64,000 nt of DNA from Bombilactobacillus bombi (GCF_003522965.1 NZ_CP031513.1:620001-684000); one strand, 5' to 3'; counted from the first letter of the stretch, positions 36,644 through 46,302 are shown. Numbers and translations: made by a program. Notes: generated by a model not told the origin, from the letters alone.

Positions 36644-38059
36644 TTACTCCTTATCATTTGCTAAAAGTTCAATTGCTTTATTATTCATTTCGTCATTAGT
36701 TTGAGCTTGCTTTAGTAGTTTTTGCGTTAGTGCTTGTCGCGTAGCTTGATTTAACGTTCCAGTTGCTGGAAGTCCATTTTGACTTTGAAAGTTTTGCAGT
36801 GCTGTCATTGTGGCAGTATCTAATTGGCCTGATAATTCAACATCACTCCCCAATGCTTGTAAAACTTTCTGAGCAGTTAAAACATCCGGTTCTGAAGAAC
36901 CACTATTAAGTGTTTTTTTACTAGTAAAAGCTTTTAAATTTAAATATGCAGGATATGTGACCTTAAAAGTTGGTTCAAGTCCCTTTTTATTAATCCAATG
37001 CCCTTGAGGTGTTAGCCATTTCGCAGTAGTAATCTTCATTTCTGATGAGGAATTGAGCGAATTAACGGTTTGGACCACTCCTTTACCGTAAGATTTTTCC
37101 CCTACTAAAGGTTTTTTGCCTGATTCATGTAAAGCCGCAGCAAAAATTTCTGCTGCACTAGCACTTTGATTGTCTATCAAAACAACCACTGGCAAATGCA
37201 CCTTATAATTTTTCAGATAATGCTTATTTGCACGGTAAGTAATATCGGTTTGATGACGACCAGTAATCGTAACTATTTTTTGACCATTTTTTAAAAACAT
37301 ACTAGCACTTGCCACGGCTTGTTCCATTAACCCACCTGGATTACTACGAACATCAATTATTAATTTTTCAACACCTTGATGGCGCAAAGCAACAATTTCT
37401 TTTTTTAGATCTTGAGAAGTGTTTTCTGAAAATTGAGCAATAGTAATTTGCCCGATTTGAGGATAGTCTTTATTCACTTGTCCAGTGACAGTAGCCATTT
37501 TAATAGGTGCCCGGCGTAAATTAACTGTAAATTGTTTTTGCTGTCGCTGCAATTGCAATTGCACCTTAGTACCCGTTTTTCCACGAGTTAAAGCTGAAGC
37601 TTGTTCAACGGTTAAGTCACGGGTGGATTTTTGATTAATCTTCAAAATCACATCATCGGCTTTTAAACCAGCACGTTTTGCTGGTGAATGCGGCATCACA
37701 TTGACAATTTTTATTCCGGAACTAGCTTTGGTAATAGTTGCTCCAATCCCAGAAATTTTTCCAGAAATACTTTCATTTAAATCAGTCCGATTTTTAGCAG
37801 TTAAAAATTGCGAATAAGGGTCATCTAATGAATCAATCATTCCTGAAATGGCACCATTAACCAATTTTTTAGAAGGAACCTTTTTATAGTAATTTTGATC
37901 AATATTTTCATATACTTCTTGAATTTGCCGTAAATCAGAATTCATCAAAGGCGATTTACCTAACATCCAAGCTACAAAAATAAAAGTCAAGGCTGAACCA
38001 CACAATAGACTACCGATTATTACAAGTATTAATGTTTTCCATGAAAAAGAATGTTTCAT
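36644..38059 (-). CDS. S41 carboxyl-terminal processing peptidase CtpA-like
   Basis: This is a membrane-anchored serine protease of 471 residues acting outside the membrane. An N-terminal membrane helix (LILVIIGSLLCGSALTFIFVA) is followed by the DDPYSQFL segment. A PDZ domain spans about 95-180, and the S41 domain has catalytic Ser in DNQSASAAEIFAAAL and Lys in GEKSYGKGVVQ. A peptidoglycan-binding domain lies at the C-terminus (SGQLDTATMTALQNFQ). This layout matches Bacillus CtpA/CtpB-type proteases. It is transcribed with yozE, ypmS and ypmR-type genes. Confidence 0.93.
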   Translation of the reverse strand: MKHSFSWKTLILVIIGSLLCGSALTFIFVAWMLGKSPLMNSDLRQIQEVYENIDQNYYKKVPSKKLVNGAISGMIDSLDDPYSQFLTAKNRTDLNESISGKISGIGATITKASSGIKIVNVMPHSPAKRAGLKADDVILKINQKSTRDLTVEQASALTRGKTGTKVQLQLQRQQKQFTVNLRRAPIKMATVTGQVNKDYPQIGQITIAQFSENTSQDLKKEIVALRHQGVEKLIIDVRSNPGGLMEQAVASASMFLKNGQKIVTITGRHQTDITYRANKHYLKNYKVHLPVVVLIDNQSASAAEIFAAALHESGKKPLVGEKSYGKGVVQTVNSLNSSSEMKITTAKWLTPQGHWINKKGLEPTFKVTYPAYLNLKAFTSKKTLNSGSSEPDVLTAQKVLQALGSDVELSGQLDTATMTALQNFQSQNGLPATGTLNQATRQALTQKLLKQAQTNDEMNNKAIELLANDKE

Positions 38060-38071
38060 ATTTTATCCTTA

Positions 38072-38302
38072 TCAATTAAAATGTTCTAAAGTTTCTTGAT
38101 AATTGCGAAATGCTAAATCAAAGATATCCATTGTCGGTAAATAAGAACCATTTAGTTCTAAATAATTGGATATTTCATCATAATCTTGCGATTGTTTAGG
38201 AAATGCTGAGTCAAAAAAAGCCGCATCCGCAAAATGTGCAATTGGATCCGAGCTATTTGGATTTCTTTGTGTCATTAGATACTCATAAAAAGTTTTTCCC
38301 AT
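38072..38302 (-). CDS. yozE: YozE family protein (UPF0346)
   Basis: A 76-residue protein of the YozE_SAM_like family. It starts MGKTFYEYLMTQRNP and has the conserved FADAAFFDSAFPKQSQDYDEIS middle part, forming a small helical fold. The molecular role is unknown. It lies between ypmS and ctpA, as often in lactobacilli. Confidence 0.92.
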   Translation of the reverse strand: MGKTFYEYLMTQRNPNSSDPIAHFADAAFFDSAFPKQSQDYDEISNYLELNGSYLPTMDIFDLAFRNYQETLEHFN

Positions 38303-38315
38303 TATGTGTGCCTCT

Positions 38316-38927
38316 TTACATTTTAGTAGAATAAACCTTAACTACAATTTTGTTTTGCTGTAAATTAAGTTGGTCAACCTTAAAGTAATATCCTTGATCA
38401 GTCCGATGAGCAGGTAAATCAATATTGATTAAACGTTGTTTACTATTAATTTGAACCCACTTAGGAAAATGGTAATTATGAGCGATATAAAACATGACAA
38501 ATTCCAGCGGTATTCCTAATTTGCCAACCTTTAGCTGTTGGGCTTTAAGTTGAATGCCCCCATTGGCCGTTGCATAGGGCTGAGTTTGTAAAGTAAAGTT
38601 AATCTTGGAACCTAAAAATTCCGCACTGCCTAAAAGATTAACATGTTTACCCTCGATATTTAAATGATATTTAATGTCATTACCATTTAAATATTCTTTT
38701 ATATAATGATTGGCTAATCTTTGAGTTTGATTTTTAGTGAGTTCCACTTGAAAAATCGAACTTTGGTTTGTCGTCTGACTAGTTTCAATACTGTTAGACC
38801 AATTTGTAGTTGTATCTGTATGCAACACTTGATATGTTAAAAAAGCAAAGATAACTATAATTAAAGCAATTAAAATTAAAAAAGCATATTTCCAAGGATT
38901 GAAATACTTTTTTTGTGAGCGTTGCAT
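38316..38927 (-). CDS. ypmS: YpmS family membrane-anchored protein
   Basis: The 203-residue protein has one N-terminal membrane helix (KYAFLILIALIIVIFAFLTY) after a basic start, then an extracellular beta-rich domain with the family pattern FQVELTKNQTQRLANHYI. The family is found next to the ypmR lipase-like gene in Bacillus and lactobacilli, and here starts one base after it. The function is unknown; an envelope role is inferred from topology. Confidence 0.88.
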   Translation of the reverse strand: MQRSQKKYFNPWKYAFLILIALIIVIFAFLTYQVLHTDTTTNWSNSIETSQTTNQSSIFQVELTKNQTQRLANHYIKEYLNGNDIKYHLNIEGKHVNLLGSAEFLGSKINFTLQTQPYATANGGIQLKAQQLKVGKLGIPLEFVMFYIAHNYHFPKWVQINSKQRLINIDLPAHRTDQGYYFKVDQLNLQQNKIVVKVYSTKM

Positions 38928-38928
38928 T

Positions 38929-39702
38929 CTATGGCCTCCACTCTGTCTTAGTAGCTTGTAATTTTTTCCATAATTTATCAGTCATGAGTTGGTATCCTTG
39001 ACGATTAGGATGAAAATAATCTTTAGTATAAAGTAAAGGATTAGTAGTTTCTTGGTTCTTTTTAGAATACTGTAATTTCTTAGGTTGAGCTAACGCACTA
39101 ATGTCAACAAAATGAACCCGATGATAATCTTGAGTCAACAAACGAGTATTTTGATTCCAATTATCAATCGCCATTTTCATTCCGGGAACTTTTTTAAAAT
39201 AAATCGCATAAGGATTATAAATACCATAGATATAAATTGGTGCCCGTGAATTCAAGCTGCGTATTTCTTTAATCATATTATTCATATTAGCTGTATAAGC
39301 ATCTTGATATTTTAAGAGTTGACTTTGTGAAAGTCTTAGTCCTCGTGCTCGCAAAGCGTGCATAACATCATTACCTCCAGCAGTAATAATAACAATGCGG
39401 CTTTTTTTCAGAGCTTGACGAAGATTATCCTTACTTTGTACTCGTTTTAAAATTTGTTTGCTGGTCTCACCACTAATTCCAAAATTGTCAACGTGAACTT
39501 TTTGTTTGGTAGCACGCTTTAAGGGCTTTTGAATAAGATAGCAATAACCACCACGCTTAGTGGGATCACCAACTCCATAAGTCAAAGAATCCCCTACCGC
39601 TGTCACTGGAAAGGACTTTTGTTGAGCCTGAACCGGTTGGGAACTCCAGATTATTCTTCCTGCAAATATAATTACCAACAAACAAGTTAAAATCCGCTTA
39701 AT
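38929..39702 (-). CDS. ypmR: secreted SGNH/GDSL hydrolase, YpmR-like; probable ATT start
   Basis: This is an esterase or lipase-like hydrolase acting outside the cell. The SGNH blocks are AVGDSLTYGVGD (Ser nucleophile), FGISGETS, ITAGGNDVMHAL (Asn) and the late catalytic pair DYFHPNRQGY (Asp/His). The first TTG in a good context (39681) would give a signal peptide without positive charges. An ATT at 39702 gives KRILTCLLVIIFAG, a normal signal peptide, and has GGAAGG eight bases upstream. I therefore annotate the rare ATT start, which is an inference. The gene sits 37 bases after the DegV gene and one base before ypmS. Confidence 0.85.
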   Translation of the reverse strand: MKRILTCLLVIIFAGRIIWSSQPVQAQQKSFPVTAVGDSLTYGVGDPTKRGGYCYLIQKPLKRATKQKVHVDNFGISGETSKQILKRVQSKDNLRQALKKSRIVIITAGGNDVMHALRARGLRLSQSQLLKYQDAYTANMNNMIKEIRSLNSRAPIYIYGIYNPYAIYFKKVPGMKMAIDNWNQNTRLLTQDYHRVHFVDISALAQPKKLQYSKKNQETTNPLLYTKDYFHPNRQGYQLMTDKLWKKLQATKTEWRP

Positions 39703-39738
39703 ATCTAGGACCTTCCTTCTTCGCAGTCAAATAATTAA

Positions 39739-40584
39739 TTAACGATAATAATACATAATTGCAAATGCACCCTTACCAGCATGAGTAGTAATAACTGGAC
39801 TAGTTACTTCATTTAAAATCGGTAATTGGGGCCATTTTTCATGAATTCGTTGTTCTGACTGATTAGGTAAAGTGATGTCATCAACATAAGAAATTCCAAT
39901 TTCAGCTATTTTGTCACCATCTTCATTAATTTGTTGAACAACTTTATCCATATAATTTTCAATTGTTTTGATACCACGTCCCTTTTTCAGAATTCCTAAC
40001 TTGGAATCTTTTAATTGAACAACAATATTAATTTTTAAAAAAGTAGACAAGCTAGCAGCCACTTTCCCTAGACGACCACCATTTAAGATATTATCCAGAT
40101 TAGGAATGCCTAGATAGAGATGTGTTTGATTTTTAATCTTTTCAATTACCGGTAAAATATCTGCTATATCTGCTCCTGATTGCGCTAACTTAGCTGCTTC
40201 TATTACTTGAAATGCCAGCGCACGATCTGTAAATCCACTGTCAACAACAGTAATATCTAATCCTGTTATTTGCGCTGCTTGGCGTGCTGCTTCCACTGTT
40301 CCGCTTAACCCCTTAGTCATATGAATAGCTAAAATTTTACTACCATCCGCGCCTAACTCTTTAAAAGTATCTACAAAACGTCCCAGTGGTGGTTGACTGG
40401 TTTTAGGTAGATTTTTAGAGACTAACATTTTTTGAACAAATTCTTGTCTGGTAATTGTTTCGCCATCAATAAATTGTTGGCCATCAATTTCAATTGACAG
40501 TGGAACAAGTGCAATTTCATATTTTTTAATTTCTTCTGCTGTGATTTGAATCGATGAATCTGTAACAATTTTAACCTTATTCAT
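39739..40584 (-). CDS. DegV family fatty-acid-binding protein (second copy)
   Basis: The 281-residue protein has the DegV opening KIVTDSSIQIT, the PKTSQPPLGRF segment, the ligand-site turn HMTKGLSGTVEAAR, VDSGFTDRAL, and GGRLGKVAASL. It is more canonical than the DegV at 4291, which lacks the GLSGT form. It lies at the head of the ypmR-ypmS-yozE-ctpA string and downstream of the DHFR neighbourhood, an arrangement seen in other lactobacilli. It probably binds a fatty acid for FakA-type phosphorylation, but the ligand is not shown. Confidence 0.9.
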   Translation of the reverse strand: MNKVKIVTDSSIQITAEEIKKYEIALVPLSIEIDGQQFIDGETITRQEFVQKMLVSKNLPKTSQPPLGRFVDTFKELGADGSKILAIHMTKGLSGTVEAARQAAQITGLDITVVDSGFTDRALAFQVIEAAKLAQSGADIADILPVIEKIKNQTHLYLGIPNLDNILNGGRLGKVAASLSTFLKINIVVQLKDSKLGILKKGRGIKTIENYMDKVVQQINEDGDKIAEIGISYVDDITLPNQSEQRIHEKWPQLPILNEVTSPVITTHAGKGAFAIMYYYR

Positions 40585-40700
40585 AATAAATCCCGCCTTT
40601 AATCTTTAGGAAGTTTAATATATAATGCATTATAATCTTTGATAATAATAAATTCTAATCAACGATTATAATTTTAACATAATAACCAAGGAGAAATAAC

Positions 40701-41366
40701 GTGTCAAATTTATTTACTAATCCTACTAATCGAAGTAAGTCATACCAGATTACCAATGAAATACTTAGTGCCCTTACCCATGGAATTGGATTTATCCTTT
40801 CTGCTATTGGGACGATTTTACTTTTAATTAAAGCTAACCATCAGCAGCACAACCAATTATTGGCTGTAATAGCGTACTCCATTTACGGATTTACATTGAT
40901 GTTCTTATATCTTTGTTCAACATTATTTCATAGTCTTTATTTTACCAGAGCTAAACACTTTTTTCAGATTTTAGACCATAGTTCTATTTTCTTACTAATT
41001 GCGGGAACTTATACACCCTTTTGCTTGTTGGGACTTAAGCAACCACAAAGTTGGTTGTTCTTAGGATTAATCTGGTTAATTACTATCGGTGGTATTATTT
41101 ATAAAATTTTTAATATTGGTCATCATCCCATTATTGATACAGCTTTATACGTAATTATGGGCTGGATGGTTGTTATTATTATGAAACCTTTACAATTAGC
41201 AATTGGCTCCCAAGGTATCATTTTACTTTTCTGGGGTGGTGTTGCTTTTACCGCAGGAGCACTACTATATTGTATGCGCGGAATTAAGTATATTCATGTA
41301 ATTTGGCACATATTTGTCATGTTGGGTAGTACACTAATGTTTTTTGCGGCTTACTTTTGTCTATAG
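40701..41366 (+). CDS. hemolysin III family (TrhA/PAQR) membrane protein
   Basis: A 221-residue integral membrane protein with seven predicted helices. The zinc-site residues of the PAQR fold are visible as His in STLFHSLYF, Asp-His in ILDHSSIF, and His in VIWHIFVM. In Bacillus the relative influences membrane lipid homeostasis; the old haemolysin name is not evidence for haemolysis. The start is GTG with AAGGAG upstream. It is one of few plus-strand genes in this half of the window and its end overlaps that of folA by six bases. Confidence 0.92.
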   Translation: MSNLFTNPTNRSKSYQITNEILSALTHGIGFILSAIGTILLLIKANHQQHNQLLAVIAYSIYGFTLMFLYLCSTLFHSLYFTRAKHFFQILDHSSIFLLIAGTYTPFCLLGLKQPQSWLFLGLIWLITIGGIIYKIFNIGHHPIIDTALYVIMGWMVVIIMKPLQLAIGSQGIILLFWGGVAFTAGALLYCMRGIKYIHVIWHIFVMLGSTLMFFAAYFCL

Positions 41367-41846
41367 TCTTTGGTATATCATAAATTCATGTGTCCAGGCA
41401 TTGTTTTCATTAACAATGCCTTTTTGTTTTTGGACTAACTTAAAATGAGTATAGTCAATTTGGGGCATGTAAACATCCCCTACAAATTGATGAGCAATTT
41501 TGGTTACATATAAGTATTCAACCTCATCTAAAAATTGTGCAAACACCTGGCTGCCACCAATAATAAACACTTGTGAATCTTGGGCAATCAACTTTAAAAG
41601 TAGTTCTTTAGAACAAACAACTTCTACATTAGGAAGTTGCAATTGGGTATTATGACTTAATACAATATTGCGACGATGAGGCAACGGTCCATGGGGGAGA
41701 CTTAAAAACGTTTTATGTCCCATTATAATTGTATGATTCCAAGTAACTTTTTTAAAATACTGTAAATCATTAGGTAAATGCCAAGGCAAATGACCTGCTT
41801 GCCCAATTAAATGATTCTGATCTTCTGCCCATAAAAATGCTAACAA
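41361..41846 (-). CDS. folA: dihydrofolate reductase
   Basis: The enzyme reduces dihydrofolate to tetrahydrofolate with NADPH. The 161-residue length is normal. Visible are the Met20-loop region GQAGHLPWHLPNDLQYF (catalytic acid Asp), the NADPH-binding segments IIMGHKTFLSL and RRNIVLSHN, and IIGGSQVFAQFL. The start is TTG with AGGAAG six bases upstream. In many lactobacilli thyA lies next to folA; here an ABC-F gene follows instead. Confidence 0.95.
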   Translation of the reverse strand: MLAFLWAEDQNHLIGQAGHLPWHLPNDLQYFKKVTWNHTIIMGHKTFLSLPHGPLPHRRNIVLSHNTQLQLPNVEVVCSKELLLKLIAQDSQVFIIGGSQVFAQFLDEVEYLYVTKIAHQFVGDVYMPQIDYTHFKLVQKQKGIVNENNAWTHEFMIYQRL

Positions 41847-41869
41847 GGTAATCTTCCTTTCTCATCAAC

Positions 41870-43756
41870 TCACTCTTCTTTTTCAGCTAGTTGTGTCCAA
41901 CGCTCGACAGTTGTTTCAATTTGTTGTTTTAATTCATCTAACTGTTGTTGCTGTTTCAATAACTTTTGGTAATCTTGACCAATTTTTGTCATTTCTTCTT
42001 CTAAAGATTTTTTTTGCTGTTCTAATTTATCAATTTGAGGTTCCAGTTTTTCCAATTCTAATTTTTCTGAATAAGTTAATTTATCGGATGTTGTACTATG
42101 AGTACGTCGATTAGTATTGGCTTTATTGGCATTTGACTTATGTTTATTATGAGTTGTTTGTTCCTTTAAATAATTAGAATATGAACCCCAATGGCGGTCA
42201 ATTTGTCCTTGGCCTTTAAAAACTAACAAATCATCTGTGATTTTATCTAAAAAATAACGGTCATGCGAAACAGCTACTACTGTGCCTTCAAATTCCATTA
42301 AATAGTCTTCTAAAATTGTCATGGTTTCAATGTCCAAGTTATTCGTTGGCTCATCTAGCAGTAAAACGTTTGGACGACGTATTAAAACTGCCAATAAATA
42401 AAGCCGTCTTTTTTCTCCACCGGATAAATCACGTATAAACGAGCCTTGTTGTTGCGGTGAAAATAAAAATCTTTCCAATAATTGAGAAGCTGATAAACGA
42501 TAGCCAGAAGCATCTTCTACATTTTGGCCAATTGATTCTAAGTAAGAAATTACCCGCATATCAGAATCCATGGCCTCGACGTGTTGGGTATAATATCCAA
42601 TTTTAACAGTTTGTCCAATTTCTAGCTGTCCTGCACTTAAATTCTGTCGTTGGGCTAACACATTTAAAAAAGTTGTTTTCCCAGCCCCATTAGCGCCAAT
42701 AATTCCTAAATGTTCCCCTGAATTAATGCGTAAATTTAAATCCTGCACTAAGACTTGATTGCCAAATTTTAAAACTGCATCCTGTAAATTAAAGACATCC
42801 TTGCCCAAACGCTGCTGTTTAATATCGATGGTCAGCTGACTGTCATCATTGACATTTTGTCCCTTGAGTTGCTGACTTAATTGTTTAAAACGTTCAACTC
42901 GAGCATTTTGCTTGGTACCACGGGCTTGGACACCTGCGCGCATCCATTTTAGTTCATGCCGATATAAATTTCTTTGATGTTGCTGAGTGGCTGCCCAAGT
43001 TGTTTCATTTTGGGCTTTTTGTGTAACATAGTCTTCATAATTACCAGAATATTCAATAACTTGCTGTTGGCTAATTTCTAAAATCCGATTAGCTACTGAA
43101 TTTAAAAAATAACGATCATGAGTGACAAAAATAACCGCTCCTTGATAGTTATTTAAAAAAGTTTCCAGCCAAGTAATGGCGTTTTCATCTAAATGATTAG
43201 TGGGCTCATCTAGAATTAATAAGTCAGCCGTAGAAACTAAAACTTGGGCTAACGCCACTCGTCTTTGCTGACCACCGGATAATTGACCTATGGTTTGATT
43301 AAATTGAGTAATTCCTAACTTAGTTAAAATGGTTTCCACGGTAGATTGAAATTCCCAGCCATCCAATCGATCCATTTCTTCTTGAGCTTGAAAAAATTTT
43401 TTAGAGATTTGTTGATTATCGGGCTGATGGGAATATTGATTGAGTACTTGCTCATAGTTACGCACAGCGACATATAAAGGCTCTTCTCCTTGCAAGATGG
43501 CCTCAATAACCGTTAAAGACTCAGCAAATTTAGGAGTTTGCCGCAAGTAACTGATTTGATAATCATGGGGATGTTCGATAATTTTTTGCTTTAACAATTG
43601 TTCATCAATTAATGAATTTAAAAGAGTGGTTTTACCCACTCCATTGAGTCCTACTAATCCCACGCGATCTGGGGTATTAATTTTAAATGAAACATTGGTA
43701 TACAGAGTACGAGCTCCTACATTTTGTTCTAAATTATTAACACTTAAAGTTTTCAT
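41870..43756 (-). CDS. uup: ABC-F family ATPase (Uup-like)
   Basis: This is a soluble ABC-F protein with two nucleotide-binding domains that is expected to act on ribosomes. Walker A motifs are GLNGVGKTT and GANGAGKTT, signatures LSGGQQRR and LSGGEKRR, and Walker B motifs LLILDEPTNHLD and VLLLDEPTNNLD. A C-terminal coiled coil of about 75 residues (KLELEKLEPQIDKLEQQ) is the Uup-type domain. The ATG at 43756 follows a weak AAGTGA. An upstream GTG at 43765 overlaps the cca stop as GTGA, so translational coupling is possible. Confidence 0.9.
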   Translation of the reverse strand: MKTLSVNNLEQNVGARTLYTNVSFKINTPDRVGLVGLNGVGKTTLLNSLIDEQLLKQKIIEHPHDYQISYLRQTPKFAESLTVIEAILQGEEPLYVAVRNYEQVLNQYSHQPDNQQISKKFFQAQEEMDRLDGWEFQSTVETILTKLGITQFNQTIGQLSGGQQRRVALAQVLVSTADLLILDEPTNHLDENAITWLETFLNNYQGAVIFVTHDRYFLNSVANRILEISQQQVIEYSGNYEDYVTQKAQNETTWAATQQHQRNLYRHELKWMRAGVQARGTKQNARVERFKQLSQQLKGQNVNDDSQLTIDIKQQRLGKDVFNLQDAVLKFGNQVLVQDLNLRINSGEHLGIIGANGAGKTTFLNVLAQRQNLSAGQLEIGQTVKIGYYTQHVEAMDSDMRVISYLESIGQNVEDASGYRLSASQLLERFLFSPQQQGSFIRDLSGGEKRRLYLLAVLIRRPNVLLLDEPTNNLDIETMTILEDYLMEFEGTVVAVSHDRYFLDKITDDLLVFKGQGQIDRHWGSYSNYLKEQTTHNKHKSNANKANTNRRTHSTTSDKLTYSEKLELEKLEPQIDKLEQQKKSLEEEMTKIGQDYQKLLKQQQQLDELKQQIETTVERWTQLAEKEE

Positions 43757-43761
43757 AATAG

Positions 43762-44961
43762 TCACTTAAATTCCAATTCATTAGTTTTTAAAAAATTAAC
43801 AATTTCTTGATAATTATTCTGTAAATTGCCTGCGATAATAGCTTTTTGAATATACTGTAAATAATAGCCGATTTTCGGTCCGGGACTTAATTTCAGAACG
43901 GCCATTACTTGTTGTCCATTAATAGCTAATTCATGTACTGATTTTAAAGGTAAGGCAGCATAAGCGCTGAGCATTAATTGACTTAGATGGGATTGCTCGA
44001 CTAAATTCAGCACTTTGGCAGCTACATTAACTGCTTTTTCTCCAGCCAAATATAAATCCCAACTATTTCTATTGACATTTAATAATAATTGGACAGCTGT
44101 CTGCGCTAATTTAATGGTACTATTAGCAATCTTCCAATGATGTAAAAATTGGTGTAGTTGCTTTTTATCAAAGCTCTCTAAATATCCGATTAAAGACCAG
44201 ATAGCTGCTTCATCGTCAATTTTCCCTGTCGAATAGTCAAGTAACTGCTGAAAATCGCAATTAGCTAATCCTGGACAAAATTGATACAACTTTGTGTTAA
44301 AAAGTGTTTGTAATCCTGCTTGACGATTAATTCCTTCCATTAATTTAATGAATTCTTCTCTAATTCGTTCCACGGCGATATATTGTAGCAGCTTGGCATT
44401 AGCCTTAATGCCTAATAATGTTTGTTCTTCAATCGAAAAATCCAGTTGAGATTGAAACCGGACTGCTCTTAACATTCTTAAAGCATCTTCATGGAATCGC
44501 TCACTCGCTACTCCAACAGCTTTAATGCGCTGATGCTGTAAATCAGCCAATCCAGTAAATAAATCTATTATTTCTCCTGCTGAATTCATGGCTAAGGCAT
44601 TAATCGTAAAATCTCGTCTTTGAAGATCTTCTTCTAGAGAACGAACAAATTCAACTGAATCAGGGCGCCGAAAGTCCTGATAACCTGATTCAGTTCGAAA
44701 AGTCGTAATTTCATAAGTATGATGTTGATAAATGACAGTCACTGTACCATGTTCAATACCTGTGTCTATTGTTTGCGAAAATATTTGTTTAATTTCCTGC
44801 GGATAAGCACTAGTGGCTAAATCAACATCATGCAAATGTCGTCCTAATATAGTATCACGTACACAACCACCTACGAAGTATGCTTCAAAACCGGCTTGAT
44901 TGATTTGGCGCAGAACTGGCAAGGCATTAGCTAATTGGATTGGTAGTTGTTTAATTATCAT
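43762..44961 (-). CDS. cca: CCA-adding tRNA nucleotidyltransferase
   Basis: The enzyme adds or repairs the 3' CCA end of tRNAs. The 399-residue protein has the class II head domain: GGCVRDTILGR, the metal-binding DVDLATSA (two Asp) and TVTVIYQ. The neck motifs RRDFTINALAMN and ALRMLRAVRFQSQL follow, then a helical body and tail. It overlaps the TPR gene upstream by 11 bases and touches the ABC-F gene downstream, giving a hup-TPR-cca-uup string. Confidence 0.95.
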   Translation of the reverse strand: MIIKQLPIQLANALPVLRQINQAGFEAYFVGGCVRDTILGRHLHDVDLATSAYPQEIKQIFSQTIDTGIEHGTVTVIYQHHTYEITTFRTESGYQDFRRPDSVEFVRSLEEDLQRRDFTINALAMNSAGEIIDLFTGLADLQHQRIKAVGVASERFHEDALRMLRAVRFQSQLDFSIEEQTLLGIKANAKLLQYIAVERIREEFIKLMEGINRQAGLQTLFNTKLYQFCPGLANCDFQQLLDYSTGKIDDEAAIWSLIGYLESFDKKQLHQFLHHWKIANSTIKLAQTAVQLLLNVNRNSWDLYLAGEKAVNVAAKVLNLVEQSHLSQLMLSAYAALPLKSVHELAINGQQVMAVLKLSPGPKIGYYLQYIQKAIIAGNLQNNYQEIVNFLKTNELEFK

Positions 44962-46222
44962 CTAAATCACTCAATTCTTGCTCTAATTCATTAATTTCTT
45001 CATCGTTAGGAACTAATTGCAAATAACGTTTAGTGGCTGCTTGTAACAATTGAGGTTGCGATTTTTGCCGTAAAATATTAATTAAATCTTTTAAATAAAA
45101 GGCATTATCTTGATATTGTTGATAAACATTTAACATATCTTTTAAAGCTTGATCAAACTGTTCCAAAGCATTTTCAGAACGGGCCAAATTCCAATAAAAG
45201 CGAGGTTGGTCAGCTAGCTCTTGATGGTATTTATTTAATAAATCTAGATTAGCTTGATGATCTTCTATCTGTAAATATAGATTGCTCAAAGAGATGATAA
45301 GTTCACTATTATCTGCTACTTGTTCAATACCCTGAATTAACAAGTCTTTTGCTTGTTGAAAATTGCCAGTTTTCAAAGCTGCCTGTGAACCTAATTGATA
45401 TAACTCTTGATTAAAAGGATCATACCCTAAACCAATTTGCGCTTGTTTAACTGCTAATTGATAATCTTGTTGCTGAATAGCAACTTTAACGGCCAAATTA
45501 TAACCAGCTGAATAATCTGGAGTTGTTGTCAACAAATTATCGAGTATCTTTTGGGCAGTAGAAAAATTTTTTAATTCAATTGCCACTGTGGCATAATTAG
45601 CTTGATTATCCGCAGTCATAGTCTCTAAAGGTACTAGTTGGTATTCTTGAGCAGCTTGCTCATATTTCCCTTCACCTGCATATGCAGAGGCTAACCGTTG
45701 GATTAAAGAAATACCAGAGAAATTTTTTTGTCCTTGATTAATTAATTTTTCATAAAAAACTTCTGCTTGAGCAAATTTATTTTCAACAAAATATAGTTCA
45801 GCTAAAGCAAATTGGATAACTGGTTCGGTAGGAGCCAATTTCAAAGCTGTTTGTAACTTTTGTTCACTGACTTCATATAAACCAATTGTCTGATATAAAT
45901 CAGCACTAACCAGTAAAGCAGACAAATAGTCTGACGATTCAGGACTTACTTGCTCTAATAAATCAGTTGCCTGATCAATTTTATTATCCGAAATTAAAAT
46001 TTCTGCTAAATCAATTTTTAAAATATCTTCGTTAGGATACTTCTGCAGTAATTGCTTATAAATAGTTTTTGCTGCATCTGTAATACCAATAGCAGTTAGA
46101 TTTTCTGCTAAAGAAAATAACTCATCATCATTGTCTTGTTTAAGGGCTTGGTGCACAAAATCTTGAGCCTGTAAAACATCACCACTGCTATATGCCGTTA
46201 AAGCTTTTTCAGAAAAAGACAT
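44951..46222 (-). CDS. tetratricopeptide repeat protein, YpiA-like
   Basis: The 423-residue soluble protein consists almost wholly of TPR repeats; at least eight can be followed by their Ala/Leu/Tyr spacing (for example EVSEQKLQTALKLAPTEP and QAEVFYEKLINQG). The tail is acidic (ELEQELSDLDDN). It matches the position of Bacillus ypiA and its lactobacillal relatives near hup and cca. It probably serves as a protein-interaction scaffold; the partner is unknown. Confidence 0.85.
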   Translation of the reverse strand: MSFSEKALTAYSSGDVLQAQDFVHQALKQDNDDELFSLAENLTAIGITDAAKTIYKQLLQKYPNEDILKIDLAEILISDNKIDQATDLLEQVSPESSDYLSALLVSADLYQTIGLYEVSEQKLQTALKLAPTEPVIQFALAELYFVENKFAQAEVFYEKLINQGQKNFSGISLIQRLASAYAGEGKYEQAAQEYQLVPLETMTADNQANYATVAIELKNFSTAQKILDNLLTTTPDYSAGYNLAVKVAIQQQDYQLAVKQAQIGLGYDPFNQELYQLGSQAALKTGNFQQAKDLLIQGIEQVADNSELIISLSNLYLQIEDHQANLDLLNKYHQELADQPRFYWNLARSENALEQFDQALKDMLNVYQQYQDNAFYLKDLINILRQKSQPQLLQAATKRYLQLVPNDEEINELEQELSDLDDN

Positions 46223-46302
46223 CTTCTAAGCTCCTTTACAATTTGAATTTACCTTACCACAAATTTTTATCTTCGACACATAAATTGCTATAACTTATCC
46301 AT

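Noticed and set aside
40639-40672. TTGATA and TATAAT as promoter of the hemolysin III gene
   Set aside because: The spacer of 22 bases is too long for sigma-A; the true promoter is not clear.
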